NCBI GenBank assembly: GCA_030146875.1
Contig: JASLAX010000041.1
Coordinates: 1 to 64,000 of the forward strand
Source: Longimicrobiaceae bacterium
GTDB taxonomy: Bacteria; Gemmatimonadota; Gemmatimonadetes; Longimicrobiales; Longimicrobiaceae
Reading direction: 5' to 3'
Length of the DNA: 64,000 bases
In this document: positions 42,953 through 51,525 of the stretch, one piece after another
Layout of the letters: every line of letters starts with the position of its first letter
Numbering within the stretch: position 1 is the first letter of the stretch
Program-made: the position numbers and the translations under genes
The notes under the pieces: generated by a model
What the model saw: the letters and a program-made list of their open reading frames with translations, nothing else
Told to the model about the DNA's origin: nothing
Database searches by the model: none

Positions 42953-44269
42953 ATGACCGCTCATTCCGGCGATTCGTCCGCGCAGGGCCCGGTCTTCCCC
43001 CCGTTCGGCCCCGCCGTGGCGCGTCCCGCGTCCACGCCCGCCGCGCCGGGGACCCCGGCCGCCCCGCCCGCCGGTGGGGCCATCCCGCCGTTCATGCCGT
43101 TCGCGTCCCCCGCCGCCCCCGTCGCCGCCACCCCGACCCCGGCACCGGCTGCGCCCCAGTCGCCGGCCGCGGGGGAGCCGCTGCCGTGGGAGGCGCCGGT
43201 GCCGTCGGACACGGCCGCGGAGGAGAGCGCCGCCGTCGCGCCGGGCGGCGACGCGGAGGACGGGTCGCAGGACGACGGGTCGCAGGACGGAGGCGAGCGG
43301 GACCTGCCCTGGCTGGAGCTGCCCACCGGCGCCCCGATCTCGCGCCACGAGGAGCCACTCCCGGCCGACGTGGCGGACCGCGCCGCGATCGACGCGTCCT
43401 CCACGGCCGAGGAGGCGCCGTGGGAGATGCCGTCCGGCCCGACCGCGGCGGACGAGGACACCTCCACCGCCTCGGCCCCGGGCGCCGCGCCGTGGGAGAC
43501 GACGGCGGAGGAGGGTGCGTCCTCCACCCCGCCCGCGGGCCCGGAGGCGGCGCCCTGGGAGACGCCGGACGCGGGCTCCAGGGGCACGGCGTCGTCCGAC
43601 GCGCGCTGGGAGGCGCTGGCGGACGCGGGCTCCGCCGCGGACGCGCCCGCGGCGGAGCCCTGGGCTTCGGACGAGACGGAGACGGTGGAGGCCGCGCCGT
43701 CCTCCTCCGCCGAGACGGCCGACGACGCGCAGCGGGCGGTCCCCGACTGGATGTCGTGGGGCGGCGAGGAGCCGCAGGACCCGGCCACCATCGAGCCGGT
43801 GGAGGGCCTGGTCGGGATCGGCGACCTCTCCCCCTCGGACCTACCGCCCTCCGCCGAGACGGCGGCCGAGGCGCCGGAGGACACCGTCACCCCCGAGCCG
43901 GTATCGTCCGACGTGACGGGCGTGGTGCCGGTGGGCGACATGAACGTGCCCTCGGTCCCGCCGCGCTTCACGATGGACGACGGGCACGAGGCGGAGGAGC
44001 CCGCCCCGTCCGAGGCCGCGGAGCCGTTCACGCCCTCCGCCACGGGCACCGGCGCGGCGGGCCAGGGGCTCGCCGCCGCGATGGACGACGTGGCGGACCG
44101 GCTGGAGGGCATCGTCCGCGCCCTGCGCTCGGGCGACGCTTCGGCGTTCCTCGCCAGCGGCTCGGCGGACCCGCTGCACCTGCTGGTGACGGGGTTCGTG
44201 CTGGGCTACGCCGAGCGCGACAGGGCCGGCAACGGCCGAGGCGCGGGGACGGGCGAGGCCGGCAGGTAG
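42953..44269 (+). CDS. Acidic, disordered PWE-repeat protein
   Basis: This 438-residue protein is rich in Ala, Glu, Asp, Pro and Ser, with no signal peptide. The motif PWE or a variant recurs about seven times in the first two thirds (LPWEAP, LPWLEL, APWEMP, APWETT, APWETP, ARWEAL, EPWASD). The last ~70 residues look folded: AMDDVADRLEGIVRALRSGDASAFL and DPLHLLVTGFVLGYAERDRAG, probably helical. The repeats suggest many weak binding sites for a partner. I know no family. Neither ATG 42953 nor GTG 42944 has a good ribosome-binding site. Confidence 0.7.
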   Translation: MTAHSGDSSAQGPVFPPFGPAVARPASTPAAPGTPAAPPAGGAIPPFMPFASPAAPVAATPTPAPAAPQSPAAGEPLPWEAPVPSDTAAEESAAVAPGGDAEDGSQDDGSQDGGERDLPWLELPTGAPISRHEEPLPADVADRAAIDASSTAEEAPWEMPSGPTAADEDTSTASAPGAAPWETTAEEGASSTPPAGPEAAPWETPDAGSRGTASSDARWEALADAGSAADAPAAEPWASDETETVEAAPSSSAETADDAQRAVPDWMSWGGEEPQDPATIEPVEGLVGIGDLSPSDLPPSAETAAEAPEDTVTPEPVSSDVTGVVPVGDMNVPSVPPRFTMDDGHEAEEPAPSEAAEPFTPSATGTGAAGQGLAAAMDDVADRLEGIVRALRSGDASAFLASGSADPLHLLVTGFVLGYAERDRAGNGRGAGTGEAGR

Positions 44270-44271
44270 GG

Positions 44272-44312
44272 GAGGGTCCTCCGGCAGGGGGGCGGGACGG
44301 CCGCGGACCCTC
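44272..44312 (+). terminator. Possible terminator after the PWE-repeat gene
   Basis: An 8-bp perfect stem GAGGGTCC/GGACCCTC with a 25-nt loop begins 3 nt after the stop. There is no T-tract. Confidence 0.4.
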
Positions 44313-44384
44313 GCGCCCCGCTCCGGTGCCGTCGGCCGTTCCGAGTGCGACGGGAAGGACGTGGCGGAGCCCCGATCCGCCGCG

Positions 44385-44413
44385 TTGACCCGTCCCTGGC
44401 AACCGTTTACATT
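44385..44413 (+). promoter_or_regulatory. Promoter of tRNA-Arg
   Basis: TTGACC, a 17-nt spacer and TACATT. The tRNA begins 35 nt after the -10 box. Confidence 0.75.
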
Positions 44414-44447
44414 TCGTGGCCGATCTCCGGCGTTCGCGCCGCAGAAG

Positions 44448-44522
44448 GCCCTCGTAGCTCAGCCAGGATAGAGCAGCGGTTTCCTAAACCGAAGGTCGCA
44501 GGTTCAAGTCCTGCCGAGGGCG
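44448..44522 (+). tRNA. tRNA-Arg (anticodon CCT)
   Basis: A 75-nt cloverleaf: acceptor GCCCTCG/CGAGGGC with discriminator G, D arm GCTC/GAGC, anticodon loop TTCCTAA (anticodon CCT, reading AGG), and T arm GCAGG-TTCAAGT-CCTGC. CCA is not encoded. It has its own promoter and terminator. AGG is presumably rare in this GC-rich genome. Confidence 0.95.
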
Positions 44523-44532
44523 CTGAAGACGT

Positions 44533-44569
44533 ACGACCGCAGCCCGGCGATTCGCCGGGCTGCGGTCGT
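44533..44569 (+). terminator. Terminator of tRNA-Arg
   Basis: A perfect 17-bp stem with a 3-nt ATT loop (ACGACCGCAGCCCGGCG and complement) is followed by TTT. It lies 10 nt after the tRNA. Confidence 0.92.
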
Positions 44570-44668
44570 TTTGCCTCCCCGCCCGGCACCCACGTTGCAA
44601 CGGGACCGCCCGGCCCGGCGCCGGAGCGGCGCCGGGAAGCTGGGAACCGAGCGACGGGAGGCACGACG

Positions 44669-45145
44669 ATGGCTCGCTACGGCATGGACTACGATCGGGG
44701 GTTCCGCGGGCACGGCCAGGGCCAGCCGCGCGGCGGCCGCTGGTTCCGCGGACTGTGGGACGGCGACGTGCGCCACGACGAGATCGGCGGGCGGATGTTC
44801 GACACGGGCGGGCCGGACCGCGGCTACGACCGCATGCAGGGCTACCACGGCGGCCCGTTCAACCGCTACGACCGGGGCTTCGGCGGGCAGGGGAGCGCGG
44901 GGTACCGCACCGGCGGCGCGGGCCACGGCTACGGCGGCACGGGCGGGGACTGGGGCCGGGAGCCCTCGTGGGGCGTGCAGCGGGTGAACCGCGGTGGCTT
45001 CGGCGGCGGCAACCCGGGCTGGCACGCGCGCGGCGGCGGGTACGAGCGCGACCCGGGCGACCCCATGCGCCAGGGGTGGCAGCAGCTCCGCGGCGGGGCG
45101 GGGAACCCCCTGCACCGCGACCGAGGGTACGACCGCGGCTGGTAG
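44669..45145 (+). CDS. Gly/Arg/Tyr-rich low-complexity protein
   Basis: This 158-residue protein is dominated by Gly, Arg, Tyr, Asp and His with repeated RGY, RGF, GGR and GYGG blocks (YDRGFRGHGQGQPRGG, NRYDRGFGGQG, HARGGGYERDPGDP, RDRGYDRGW). No cysteine, signal peptide or folded domain is seen. Composition resembles RGG/GY-type RNA-binding or condensate-forming tails, but function is unknown. GGGAGG lies 6 nt before the ATG, which supports real translation. Confidence 0.65.
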   Translation: MARYGMDYDRGFRGHGQGQPRGGRWFRGLWDGDVRHDEIGGRMFDTGGPDRGYDRMQGYHGGPFNRYDRGFGGQGSAGYRTGGAGHGYGGTGGDWGREPSWGVQRVNRGGFGGGNPGWHARGGGYERDPGDPMRQGWQQLRGGAGNPLHRDRGYDRGW

Positions 45146-45244
45146 CCGTCCTCCGCGCGGCGGCGGACTAGGACGCCGAACGCAGATCGGCCGGGACCGC
45201 GAAGGGCGGCCCCGGCTGATCGTCGTCTTCCGATAGAAGGCGCG

Positions 45245-48200
45245 TTACCGCGTCGCGGGCCGGGCCGTCTGGCCCTCCTGCAGCAGGCGGATCCAGGCCT
45301 TGGAGAGACGCTGGTACTCGCCGGGGCAGCGGGCGGCGCGGGCCTGGGGCAGCACCCCGTTCGCCACGAGGCCGCGGTACTTCGCCGGGTCGGAGCCGTA
45401 GATCCAGCACGCCACGTTGAAGAAGCGCTGCGGCCCCAGCGAGTGCTCGTCGGCGAAGTCGGAGTTGTCGAACACCGCGTTGGCGCCGGGCTGGATGGCG
45501 CGCACCCCGTTCAGCGCGGCCTCCGCCCCCTTCTCGCCGCTGGCGATCAGCATCACGGTGGCGAGCTGGTCGACCGCGTCCTCCTCGCGCCCGGTGATGG
45601 GCAGGTCCATCACGTGCACCAGCGCGTGCCCGATCTCGTGCATCATGATGAAGGTGGCGGCGCCGTCCACCGCCTCGCGCTCCTGCACCGTCCAGCGCCC
45701 CGAGCGGGCGAAGATGCTGGTGAGGTGCGCCAGCATCTCGTAGCAGAGCGTCACCACGTTGTTGCGCGGCGAGTAGAAGGCGTTCACGCGCCCGCACTCC
45801 GCCGCCCGCAGCCCCACGTCGCGGGGGAGCGGGAAGCGCGCGTTCAGGTCGCTGGTCAGGGTCTCGAAGAGCGCCGTCTGCTTCAGGCGCTGCGCAACCG
45901 GCCGGAAGGCGGCGTTGCTCACGTCGGTGTAGGCGTAGAGCCACTTTCCGGCCGCGCCGCTGCGCGCCTCGGCGGCGGCGGTCGTGGCGGCGGCCGCCGT
46001 GGCGGTCACCGGGCGGACCGACAGCGTGTAGCTGCCGGTGGCGCCCTTTTCGAAGGCGTTGGCCTGGATGGCGTAGACGCCCGTGCCCCCCACCGTCACG
46101 TCGAGCTGCGCGTTGGTGCCGCCTGCGCCGTCGTCGTCGTGGCTCTCCTCCTGGAACGCCGCGCCGTTCAGCCGGCCCCAGCGCAGGTACACGTCGAAGT
46201 CGGTGGAGCGCAGCGTGATCTGCAGCCGGTCGCCGGGTCGCCCGCGGTAGACGTACTGGTCCACGAACGAGCTGTCCTCCAGCATGCGCGACTGGCGCGT
46301 GAGGGTGCCGTTCACCGTCTGCCCCGCGGTGAGGGTCGCCGCGCCGGCCGGGGTGGCGGGGGCCCGCTGCGCCACGGCGGAGACGGGCTCCACCGACAGG
46401 GTGAACGCGCCGGTCTCGCCCGCGCGCAGGGTGTTGGCCCGGATGGCGTAGGTGCCGCTGGGGCCCACCGTGGCCACGATCTGCGCGTTGGTGCCGCCGC
46501 CGCTGTCGTCGTCGCTCGACTCGGTGGTGAACTCGCCGCCGTTCATCCGCCCCCACGCCATGAAGGCGTCGAACGCGGTGGACCGCATCGTCACCACCAC
46601 CTGCTGCCCGGGCGTGCCGCGGTAGACGTAGAGCTTGTAGTGCGAGTTGTCCGCCATCTTCGGGTCCTGCGCCGTCAGGCGGCCGGTCACCGTCTGGCCC
46701 AGCGCGATGGTCTGCACCCCCGTGGGCGCGGCGCCTGCGCCCTCCACCCGCAGCGTGTAGCCGCCGGTGGTGGCGGGGCGGAGCGAGTTGGCCTGGATGG
46801 CGTAGGTGCCCGAGGGGGGCACGGTGACCTGGAAGCGCGAGTTGGTGCCGCCCGCGCCGTCGTCGTCCTGGTCCACCACCACGACCTGCCCGCCCTGCAT
46901 CCGCCCGCCGCGCAGGTACGCGTCGAAGTCGGTGGAGGTCAGCGTCACCACGATCTGCTCGCCGGCGCGTCCCTCGTAGACGTAGGTGTCGTAGTGCGAG
47001 TTGTCGGGGAGCCGGGGGTCCGACGCCTCCAGCCGGCCGTTCACCGTCTCGCCCGCGCGGATGGTGCCGCCCGGGGCGCCGGGGCGCGAGGGGCCGGAGG
47101 CGACCGGCCCCGCGGACTGGACGCTGAGCGTGTACGCGCCGGTCTTCCCCGCCTCCAGCGAGTTGGCGCGCACGGTGTACGTTCCGCCGCTCCCCACCGT
47201 CACCCGCACCTGCGAGTCGGTGCCGCCGGCGCCGTCGTCGTCCGTCGTCTCGGAGCGGAAGGAGCCGCCGCTGCCGGCGCCCCACGCCAGGTAGGTGTCG
47301 AAGGCGCGCGAGCGCAGGGTGATGACGATCTGCTCGCCCGGGCGGCCCGTGTAGGTGTAGTCGTCGAAGTGCGAGCCGTCGGCCAGGCGGCCGTCCGAGG
47401 CCGCCAGCGAGCCGTTCACCGTCTCCCCGGCGGAGATCGTGGTCCCCCCGGCGGACGGGCGCGGGCGCGCGGGCGTGGGGGTCGACGGCGAGCCCGCCGC
47501 CTCCACGCTCAGGGTGTACGCGCCGGTGGTGCGCTTCGCGAGCGAGTTGGCGCGGACCGCGTAGCTCCCCGAGCTGCCCACCGTCACCTCGATGCGGGCG
47601 TCCGTGCCACCGCCGCCGTCGTCGTCCGTGGTGTCGGCCCGGAAGGCGGCGCCGGTGCCCCGCCCCCAGGCCATGTAGGCGTCGAATTCGGACGACCGCA
47701 TGGTCACCACGATCCGGTCCCCCGCGCGGCCGGTGTAGGTGTAGTCGTCGAAGTAGGAGGAGTCGGACAGCATGGCGTCGGAGGTGTCCAGCCGCCCCGT
47801 CACCGTCTGCCCGAGGGAGATCGTGGTCCCGCCGGTGGTCGGCCGCGGCGTGGGCCCGGGCGTGGAAGGCCCGCCCGCGGACTGCACGGTGAGGGTGTAG
47901 GCGCCGGTGGAGCGCTTGGCGAGGGAGTTGACGCGCACGGTGTGCGTGCCGCTGCTCCCCACCGTCGCCCGAACCTGCGAGTCGGTGCCGCCCGCGCCGT
48001 CGTCGTCGACGGCCGCCGCGCTGAACGAGGCGCCGCTGCCGGCGCCCCACGCCAGGACGGCGTCGAACGCGGTGGAGCGAAGGGTGACGACGATCTGCTC
48101 GCCCGGCCGCCCCCGGAACGTGTAGTCGTGGAAGTAGGAGGAGTCGGACAGCATGGGGTCCGACGCGGCCAGCCGCCCGCTGACGGTCTGCCCGGTCGCG

Positions 48201-48280
48201 ATGGTGCGCTGGGCGTGGAGCGCGGGGGCCGCGACGGCGAGTGCCGCGCCGAGGGCGAGGGAGAGGGCGAGCCGGTTCAT
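45245..48280 (-). CDS. Secreted protein with six PPC repeats and a DUF4344-type metallopeptidase domain
   Basis: This 1011-residue exported protein has signal peptide ALSLALGAALAVAAPALHAQ. Six tandem pre-peptidase C-terminal (PPC) domains follow to about residue 760, each starting TIxxGxTVxGxL and carrying DxxYF/HxD..YxGRPG and an Asp-rich DDDGAGGTxxxxxVTVGxxGTY loop likely to bind calcium. Short Pro/Gly linkers separate them. The C-terminal domain resembles DUF4344: HEIGH at 881-885 with FYSPRNNVVTLCYEML upstream and EEDAVDQLATVMLIASGEKG downstream. It is probably a secreted zinc protease or adhesin-like protease. ATG 48280 is chosen because the signal peptide starts there. Confidence 0.85.
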   Translation of the reverse strand: MNRLALSLALGAALAVAAPALHAQRTIATGQTVSGRLAASDPMLSDSSYFHDYTFRGRPGEQIVVTLRSTAFDAVLAWGAGSGASFSAAAVDDDGAGGTDSQVRATVGSSGTHTVRVNSLAKRSTGAYTLTVQSAGGPSTPGPTPRPTTGGTTISLGQTVTGRLDTSDAMLSDSSYFDDYTYTGRAGDRIVVTMRSSEFDAYMAWGRGTGAAFRADTTDDDGGGGTDARIEVTVGSSGSYAVRANSLAKRTTGAYTLSVEAAGSPSTPTPARPRPSAGGTTISAGETVNGSLAASDGRLADGSHFDDYTYTGRPGEQIVITLRSRAFDTYLAWGAGSGGSFRSETTDDDGAGGTDSQVRVTVGSGGTYTVRANSLEAGKTGAYTLSVQSAGPVASGPSRPGAPGGTIRAGETVNGRLEASDPRLPDNSHYDTYVYEGRAGEQIVVTLTSTDFDAYLRGGRMQGGQVVVVDQDDDGAGGTNSRFQVTVPPSGTYAIQANSLRPATTGGYTLRVEGAGAAPTGVQTIALGQTVTGRLTAQDPKMADNSHYKLYVYRGTPGQQVVVTMRSTAFDAFMAWGRMNGGEFTTESSDDDSGGGTNAQIVATVGPSGTYAIRANTLRAGETGAFTLSVEPVSAVAQRAPATPAGAATLTAGQTVNGTLTRQSRMLEDSSFVDQYVYRGRPGDRLQITLRSTDFDVYLRWGRLNGAAFQEESHDDDGAGGTNAQLDVTVGGTGVYAIQANAFEKGATGSYTLSVRPVTATAAAATTAAAEARSGAAGKWLYAYTDVSNAAFRPVAQRLKQTALFETLTSDLNARFPLPRDVGLRAAECGRVNAFYSPRNNVVTLCYEMLAHLTSIFARSGRWTVQEREAVDGAATFIMMHEIGHALVHVMDLPITGREEDAVDQLATVMLIASGEKGAEAALNGVRAIQPGANAVFDNSDFADEHSLGPQRFFNVACWIYGSDPAKYRGLVANGVLPQARAARCPGEYQRLSKAWIRLLQEGQTARPATR

Positions 48281-48456
48281 GGCGGGGAGAGTCGAGGTCC
48301 GGGATGCGCGGGCTGCGCGGGGGCAGGGTGGAGTCGGTCCGCCCCCAAGGTAATCGCACGCCGGGACCGGACGCCAGCTTCTTCGCGGGTGCGGGGATTG
48401 CACCCGGCGGCGGGAACGAGAGGACGGAGACGGGAACGGCGGAAGAGGAGGACGCG

Positions 48457-48747
48457 ATGCCCGCCTGGAGCAAGAAGGACGAGCGGCAGTACGAGCACAT
48501 CAAGGAGAGCGCCCTGGACCGCGGGGTGAAGGAGGACCGCGCCGAGGAGGTCGCCGCCCGCACGGTCAACAAGACCCGCCGCGAGGACGGGCGCACGCCC
48601 AACACGACCACGCAGGGCACGGGCAACCCCAACCGGGGGCTGGAGGAGCGCACCCGCGACGAGCTCTACAACCTGGCCCGGGAGCGCGACGTGGAAGGCC
48701 GCTCCCGGATGAACAAGGACGAGCTGGTCCGCGCGCTCCGTCGCTGA
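48457..48747 (+). CDS. Small Rho_N/SAP-like nucleic-acid-binding protein
   Basis: This 96-residue basic/acidic soluble protein has an N-terminal segment KKDERQYEHIKESALDRGVKEDRAEEVAARTVNKTRREDGRTPN, a conserved pattern in small proteins linked to plasmid stability. The C-terminal third, DELYNLARERDVEGRSRMNKDELVRALRR, looks like the Rho N-terminal/SAP helix pair that binds nucleic acid. GAGGAGG lies 5 nt before the ATG. It is divergent from the PPC gene. Confidence 0.75.
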   Translation: MPAWSKKDERQYEHIKESALDRGVKEDRAEEVAARTVNKTRREDGRTPNTTTQGTGNPNRGLEERTRDELYNLARERDVEGRSRMNKDELVRALRR

Positions 48748-48754
48748 GGCGCCG

Positions 48755-48776
48755 CCGTCGGAGCGGAAACCGACGG
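48755..48776 (+). terminator. Hairpin between convergent genes
   Basis: A 7-bp stem CCGTCGG/CCGACGG with an 8-nt loop, just after the Rho_N-like gene and facing the phosphoribosyltransferase gene. No T-tract, so termination is uncertain. Confidence 0.4.
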
Positions 48777-48851
48777 GGGACGACGCCATCCGTCGACCGA
48801 ACCCGGAGCGATCGTCGGCGGACCCCGGCGACCTCGCTCGCGACGCCGCCG

Positions 48852-49505
48852 TCAGCCCGCGTCGGCGGCGGCGGCGGAGAGCAGGGCGCCGACCTCCTCG
48901 TCCGTCGTCTGCGAGAAGTCGTCGTACCACAGCCCCACGGCCTGGAACGGGTCCGGCGTGAGCGCGCAGACGACCTCGTCCACCTCCTCCTCCATCATCT
49001 CGCAGGTCTCCCTCGCGGCCACGGGAACGGCCACGACGATGCGGGCGGGCCCCAGCTCCCGCACCGCGGCCGCGGCGGCGCGCATGGTGGCGCCGGTCGC
49101 CAGGCCGTCGTCCACCAGCAGCACCGTCCGCCCCTCCACCTCCGGCGGCGGCCGCCCCTCGCGGTACGCGCGCTCGCGGCGCTCCAGCTCCTCGCCCTCG
49201 CGCGCCGCGACCTCGTCCACCGCTCCGGGCGGCACGCGCAGGGCGTGGAGCACGCCGTCGTTCATCACGCGCACGCCGCCGGAGGCGATGGCGCCCATCG
49301 CCAGCTCCTCGTGCCCCGGCACGCCCAGCTTGCGCACCATGAACACGTCGAGCGGCGCCCCCAGCGCGCGCGCCACCTCGTACCCCACCGGCACGCCGCC
49401 GCGCGGCAGCGCCAGCACCAGCACGTCCGCCCGCCCGGCGTAGGCCGTGAGCGAGCTCGCCAGCGCCACCCCCGCCTGGTGCCGGTCCGCGAAGCGCAAC
49501 GACAT
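48852..49505 (-). CDS. Phosphoribosyltransferase-domain protein
   Basis: This 217-residue type I phosphoribosyltransferase-fold protein has the PRPP loop VLLVDDGLATGATMRAA. It starts SLRFADRHQAGVALASSL and has VLALPRGGVPVGYEVARALGAPLDVFMVRKLG. It belongs to the broad group often annotated as phosphoribosyl transferase near hydrolases or Hsp20 genes; its base substrate is unknown. The ATG with GGAGG upstream and the family start fit position 49505. Confidence 0.85.
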   Translation of the reverse strand: MSLRFADRHQAGVALASSLTAYAGRADVLVLALPRGGVPVGYEVARALGAPLDVFMVRKLGVPGHEELAMGAIASGGVRVMNDGVLHALRVPPGAVDEVAAREGEELERRERAYREGRPPPEVEGRTVLLVDDGLATGATMRAAAAAVRELGPARIVVAVPVAARETCEMMEEEVDEVVCALTPDPFQAVGLWYDDFSQTTDEEVGALLSAAAADAG

Positions 49506-49656
49506 CCCCCCACCTCCCCGTGAGCCGTCCCGGTCGCCTTCCTTCCCCTCCGCCGGCCCCGGCAAGAGGCACGCCGGACGGCTCGCCGGCTCCCGCGCCC
49601 CGCCGCGCGGCGCGGCGGCGGCCCGCGCCGGGCGAAAGCGCGGCTCCGGCAAGCGG

Positions 49657-49686
49657 TTGACACCCCTGAGCCGGAGCGGCTAACTT
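49657..49686 (+). promoter_or_regulatory. Promoter of the TPR-lgt-CDF operon
   Basis: TTGACA, an 18-nt spacer and TAACTT. The leader of about 95 nt contains a GCGCGCCCG/CGGGCGCGC hairpin near 49694-49715. Confidence 0.7.
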
Positions 49687-49786
49687 ACAGGCTTGCGCGC
49701 CCGTTCTCCGGGCGCGCGCGTGCTCCCGGCCCCCAAGAGCGCCGCGCCGCCGTCCGGCGGTCCGACACCCCGATCCTGAGGACTTC

Positions 49787-50482
49787 ATGGCTTCGCCCTC
49801 CGTCGCCTCCCGCAGCCGCCGCGTCGCCGCCGATCCGGACGACGCTGCGATCGCGCGCGCCATCGCGTTCTCGGCCTGGGCGCGGAAGAACGCGAGGCGG
49901 ATCATGATCGTGGCCGGGGTGGTGCTGGCCGCGGCGGCCGTGCTGCTGTACATGCGCTACCTGGCCGCGAACAAGGCCGAGGCGGCGTCGCGGCGCTTCC
50001 TGGAGATCCAGCAGACGGTGGAGACGGGGAACCCGGCGGCCGCCGAGAAGGAGCTGCAGACCTTCGTCACCGCCTACGACGGCACGGTGGAGGCCGACGA
50101 GGCCCGGCTGGCGCTGGCGGAGATCCACCTGCGCGCGAACGCGCCGAAGAAGGCGGTCCCGCTGGCGCAGGCCGTGGCCGAGGGCGACTCGCCGCTGTCC
50201 ATCCAGGGCTCGCTGCTGCTCGCCGCCGCGCACGCCGCGGCGGGCGACCGCGCCGCCGCCGTGCGCACCTACGAGGCCGCGGCCGAGGAGGCGACGCTCC
50301 GCTACCAGAAGCTGGAGGCGCTGACCGGCGCGGCCATGCTGCACGAGCAGGCGAACGACTTCACCGCCGCGGCCGCCATCTACAAGCGCACCATCGAGCT
50401 GACGGAAGAGGGGTCGATGGACCGCTCCGTGATGGAGATGCGTCTGGCGGAGGCCCAGGCGCGCGCGGGTGCGCGCCGCTAG
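49787..50482 (+). CDS. Membrane-anchored TPR-like protein (YfgM-like)
   Basis: This 231-residue protein has a cytoplasmic N-terminus, one transmembrane helix (about residues 39-57: IMIVAGVVLAAAAVLLYMRY) and a helical-repeat periplasmic part (AEKELQTFVTAYDGTVEADEARLALAEIHL, LLLAAAHAAAGDRAAAVRTYEAAA, ANDFTAAAAIYKRTIEL). The shape is that of YfgM/TPR_21 proteins, which assist Sec translocon and chaperones. It lies upstream of lgt, possibly helping export or lipoprotein handling. Confidence 0.8.
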   Translation: MASPSVASRSRRVAADPDDAAIARAIAFSAWARKNARRIMIVAGVVLAAAAVLLYMRYLAANKAEAASRRFLEIQQTVETGNPAAAEKELQTFVTAYDGTVEADEARLALAEIHLRANAPKKAVPLAQAVAEGDSPLSIQGSLLLAAAHAAAGDRAAAVRTYEAAAEEATLRYQKLEALTGAAMLHEQANDFTAAAAIYKRTIELTEEGSMDRSVMEMRLAEAQARAGARR

Positions 50483-50521
50483 GACTCCCCCCGTGCGGAG
50501 CGCCCGCGGCCGCGGGGGACG

Positions 50522-51517
50522 GTGAGCGCCGCCCCCGCGGCCGTTCTGCTGGCGGCCCTGCTGGAGGTCCGCTTCCCGGGGATCGACCCGGTGGCGCTGG
50601 ACCTTCCGGGGCCGCTCGACATCCGGTGGTACGGCCTGGGCTACCTGGCCGGCTTCGCCGTCGCCTACCTGCTGCTGCGCCACCTGGCGCGCTCCGGCTT
50701 CCTGAAGATGGACCCGCAGCACGTGGCCGACATCATCTTCGTCGCCGTCCTGGGCGTCGTGGTGGGCGGCCGCGTGGGCTACGTCCTGTTCTACGACTTC
50801 GCCTCGGTGGCCGCCAACCCGCTCCGCGTGCTGCGGGTGTGGGAGGGCGGCCTCTCGTTCCACGGCGGCCTGATCGGCGTGCTCCTGGGCGTGTGGTGGC
50901 TCGCCCGCCGGAACCGCGTCTCGTTCCTGCACCTGACCGACGCCATGGTGCTGGCGGCGCCGTTCGGCCTCTTCTTCGTCCGCTGCGCCAACTTCGTCAA
51001 CGGTGAGCTGTACGGCCGCGTGGCGTCTCCGGACGTGCCGTGGGCCATGCGCTTTCCCACCGACCCCGCCGCCCGCCCGCTCCTGGGCACCGACCTGCGC
51101 CTGCCGCTGCGCGAGCGCGAGCTGATCGTGCAGCGCGCCTACGACTCGGGCCTGTGGGACCGGGTGAGCCCCGCCGTGCCGCTGCGCCACCCCTCGCAGC
51201 TCTACGAGGCGCTGCTGGAGGGGCTGCTCCTGGCCGCCGTGCTCTGGACGGTCCACCTCTGGGCGCGCCGCCGCGGAACCCGGCCGCCCGAGGGCGTGTT
51301 CGGCGGCACCTTCCTGCTCTGCTACGGGCTCTTCCGCGTCTTCGCGGAGCAGTTCCGCCAGCCCGACGAGCAGTTCCGCAACGCCGGCTCCGATCCGCTG
51401 GGCACCGTGCTGGGCCCGCTGACGATGGGGCAGACGCTGAGCGCCCTGATGATCGTGGGCGGCGCGGCCGTGCTCGCGATCGTCCTGCGCCGCGGCCGGG
51501 CCGCGCGGGCGGGGTAG
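50522..51517 (+). CDS. lgt: Prolipoprotein diacylglyceryl transferase
   Basis: Lgt attaches diacylglycerol to lipobox cysteines, the first step in maturing the many lipoproteins in this window. It has about seven transmembrane helices. Motifs include WYGLGYLAGF, the GRVGYVLFY region, WEGGLSFHGGLIGV and the signature FVRCANFVNGELYGR. At 331 residues it is slightly longer than most. Start GTG 50522. It is co-transcribed with the CDF transporter 8 nt later. Confidence 0.94.
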   Translation: MSAAPAAVLLAALLEVRFPGIDPVALDLPGPLDIRWYGLGYLAGFAVAYLLLRHLARSGFLKMDPQHVADIIFVAVLGVVVGGRVGYVLFYDFASVAANPLRVLRVWEGGLSFHGGLIGVLLGVWWLARRNRVSFLHLTDAMVLAAPFGLFFVRCANFVNGELYGRVASPDVPWAMRFPTDPAARPLLGTDLRLPLRERELIVQRAYDSGLWDRVSPAVPLRHPSQLYEALLEGLLLAAVLWTVHLWARRRGTRPPEGVFGGTFLLCYGLFRVFAEQFRQPDEQFRNAGSDPLGTVLGPLTMGQTLSALMIVGGAAVLAIVLRRGRAARAG

Positions 51518-51525
51518 GGCGGAGG

